Below, one piece after another: positions 62,538 to 64,000 of a stretch of 64,000 nt of DNA. Location: the NCBI GenBank assembly GCA_045117315.1, contig JBGUNJ010000204.1, forward strand, positions 21,220-85,219, in the 5' to 3' direction. Position 1 is the stretch's first letter. Each line of letters opens with the position of its first letter. The position numbers and the translations under genes were made by a program. The notes under the pieces are model-generated. The model was not told where the DNA came from and made no database searches. It saw nothing but the letters and a program-made list of their open reading frames with translations. This DNA comes from CAG-791 sp045117315. GTDB taxonomy: Bacteria; Bacillota; Clostridia; Lachnospirales; Lachnospiraceae.

Positions 62538-63821
62538 ATGAAGAACAAAAACATTCCTGCCGGGCAGGTGGATCCTTCTGATTCTGTCGTCATAGAGGGC
62601 TTGGTTAAATCCTCTGAGATCACGGACAATCTCGAGTGGATAGAAAAAGTCAATAAAAAGAGGGAAGAGTTTGGGAGAAACTCTGAGAGGTTTGAAGCGG
62701 TCATGGGATTTCTGCTCAGGTATAAAAGCCAGGACACCCCGCTGAGCGATGATCTGAAATATCTCTTTACGGCATGCAGCGGACAGCCGATTCAGGATGT
62801 ACTGTATAACACTTGTATTTACGAGCTGCCTGTTGAGAACTGGCCGGTTCTTTCCAGACAGGAACGTTATGACCTGCTGTTTAAATGCGGAGCTGAATTA
62901 TATCATTATCAGAGAATGCTCAATAAATGTATCGGGAGGACATACTACAACTCCGCGGTAAAAGACACAGCTCTCCTTGAGCACATTAAGGAAGAGATTT
63001 GCGTCCGCTTTCCTTTCATGGATGAGGAGGATTTCTGCCGGATGCGGGAGGACCGCATAGATTATACTGAGAGCACTTTCAGCTTATATAAAAGAACTTA
63101 TCTGGACAGCTATGACCTGGAAAAGGGGTATCAGAACAGCCCGTGTGATCTGTTTGTCAACGGGGTGCAGTGGCACTTCCATATACACAGGCAGAGGGAG
63201 GACCACTTTATCAAAGACGAAAAATCTTTCTGGCTTTCCCTTACAGGCAAGAGAACCAAGGGCAAAGGGACCCTCTTTACCCAGGCCATGAGAGATTCTT
63301 ATGGCAGGCGGCTGTATCCGACAAAGGATGATCTTTTCGTGTTTGCCATTGCAGTCGGGCTCTCTTATGAGGAGTTTCAGGAACTCTTGCAGAAGGCTGT
63401 CCGGGACTGCGGAGACCCCATGCGCTATGCCTACAATAAGACAAGTGTCAGAGACGCTCTGGTTCTGTCTGTGATCCGTGATATAGACGGCTGGTATGAG
63501 CGGACCATTGAGGACTTGCGCTGCTCCGGAGAATATCCATCCGGGAAGGTCGTAAATCAGAAAAGCATCTATTTTTCCATGGAAGTCTTATCCCGTGTGG
63601 ACAAAATGCTTTGGACCAACCTTTACCACAGAGGTCAGACACCCCCGGTCGAATCCCTCCTCTACCACAATTTCCTGCTGGACCGCAAAGATCTGCTGTA
63701 CTCCGGAAAATATAAAGAGTGGTGCGCAGACCATGACTTCGATCAGATCATCGAATTCCAGGAAAGCGTAAAAAAGGACCTCCGGGAGGAGAGGAAGAAA
63801 GAACTGACCGGGAACAGATAA
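62538..63821 (+). CDS. Unrecognised 427-residue protein
   Basis: I do not recognise this protein. It has no signal peptide or membrane segment. Charged helices dominate (about residues 20-60, 150-190 and 400-427), and tryptophan- and tyrosine-rich parts occur around 200-290 (VNGVQWHFHIHRQREDH, SFWLSLTGKRTKGKGTLF). DDLFVFAIAVGLSYEEFQELL near 270 resembles the helical layout of small HTH or RHH-linked domains in Lachnospiraceae proteins, but this is not firm. A CTGGAG site seven bases upstream supports ATG 62538. The gene is preceded by structured tandem repeats and a promoter at 61934. Confidence 0.7.
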   Translation: MKNKNIPAGQVDPSDSVVIEGLVKSSEITDNLEWIEKVNKKREEFGRNSERFEAVMGFLLRYKSQDTPLSDDLKYLFTACSGQPIQDVLYNTCIYELPVENWPVLSRQERYDLLFKCGAELYHYQRMLNKCIGRTYYNSAVKDTALLEHIKEEICVRFPFMDEEDFCRMREDRIDYTESTFSLYKRTYLDSYDLEKGYQNSPCDLFVNGVQWHFHIHRQREDHFIKDEKSFWLSLTGKRTKGKGTLFTQAMRDSYGRRLYPTKDDLFVFAIAVGLSYEEFQELLQKAVRDCGDPMRYAYNKTSVRDALVLSVIRDIDGWYERTIEDLRCSGEYPSGKVVNQKSIYFSMEVLSRVDKMLWTNLYHRGQTPPVESLLYHNFLLDRKDLLYSGKYKEWCADHDFDQIIEFQESVKKDLREERKKELTGNR

Positions 63822-64000
63822 ACAAATGTTTCGAAATCATTCATGACTTCCTCGTGAGTCTTACGCGCATATCCAACGACAGAAGTCACTTGTATTGTGC
63901 TATGAAGAATAAAATGATGTAAAGGTCAAAAGCCAGGAAAAGGCTCTGAGTCTCGTCAATATGCACATACAACCGCAGGACCATTGCGCAGCTCCGAAGG

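Overview
The window looks like chromosomal DNA of a Gram-positive anaerobe of the Bacillota, most likely a Lachnospiraceae-type Clostridia. This rests on strong purine-rich ribosome binding sites, a secreted repeat protein and DUF6273-type ectodomains typical of that family, a Clostridia-type fused amino-acid transporter, and short YozG-like HTH and zinc-ribbon/membrane proteins. No rRNA, tRNA, CRISPR array, integrase or intact transposase was seen. The organism call is inference from gene families and base composition.

1-12.6 kb is ordinary, GC-richer chromosome: the start of a probable Gfo/Idh oxidoreductase (minus strand), a Prx6-type peroxiredoxin, a long class I mannose-6-phosphate isomerase, a CpsB/YwqE-like PHP phosphatase, a secreted repeat protein (minus), a GNAT acetyltransferase, a small HTH regulator, a decayed Ig-like surface protein, a YfcE-like metallophosphatase, and a two-gene polar amino-acid ABC transporter. 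The spacers here are unusually full of local tandem duplications (periods 29, about 36, 62 and 88 bp, among others).

12.6-33.3 kb is AT-richer and reads as a defence-type island: a zinc-ribbon membrane protein, an HNH nuclease, a small-molecule-type methyltransferase overlapping an SF2 helicase with a nuclease-like N-terminus, a frameshifted remnant of a type III restriction Res subunit, then a tightly packed three-gene operon (RecD-like helicase with a C-terminal nuclease-like domain, SNF2/RapA-like helicase, and a 1570-residue protein with two sacsin/HSP90-like ATPase modules). A macrodomain protein and a DUF6994-like protein follow. Three 22-bp iterated units between them may be an insertion-sequence end.

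33.3-37.1 kb holds a small membrane protein, a BspA-type leucine-rich-repeat protein without a signal peptide, and a patatin-like phospholipase; the last two have chromosome-like composition.

37.2-58.9 kb is the second unusual block, all on the plus strand: three zinc-ribbon proteins (two membrane-anchored), a P-loop GTPase with a membrane-type C-terminus, an unrecognised 551-residue protein, a HerA-like ATPase with a glycine/alanine-rich hydrophobic segment, a glycine-zipper protein, a small acidic protein, and four consecutive paralogous receptor-type Ser/Thr kinases. Three kinases keep all catalytic motifs; the fourth has lost the HRD and DFG aspartates and is a clear pseudokinase. Three of the four share a C-terminal extracellular DUF6273-like domain. 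I do not recognise this combination as a named system. A membrane-sensing, kinase-controlled machine built around the GTPase and HerA-like ATPase is a reasonable hypothesis.

58.9-64 kb returns to ordinary genes: glycogen phosphorylase (minus strand), a long intergenic region with a good promoter, a nested dyad and two structured tandem repeats, and an unrecognised 427-residue protein.
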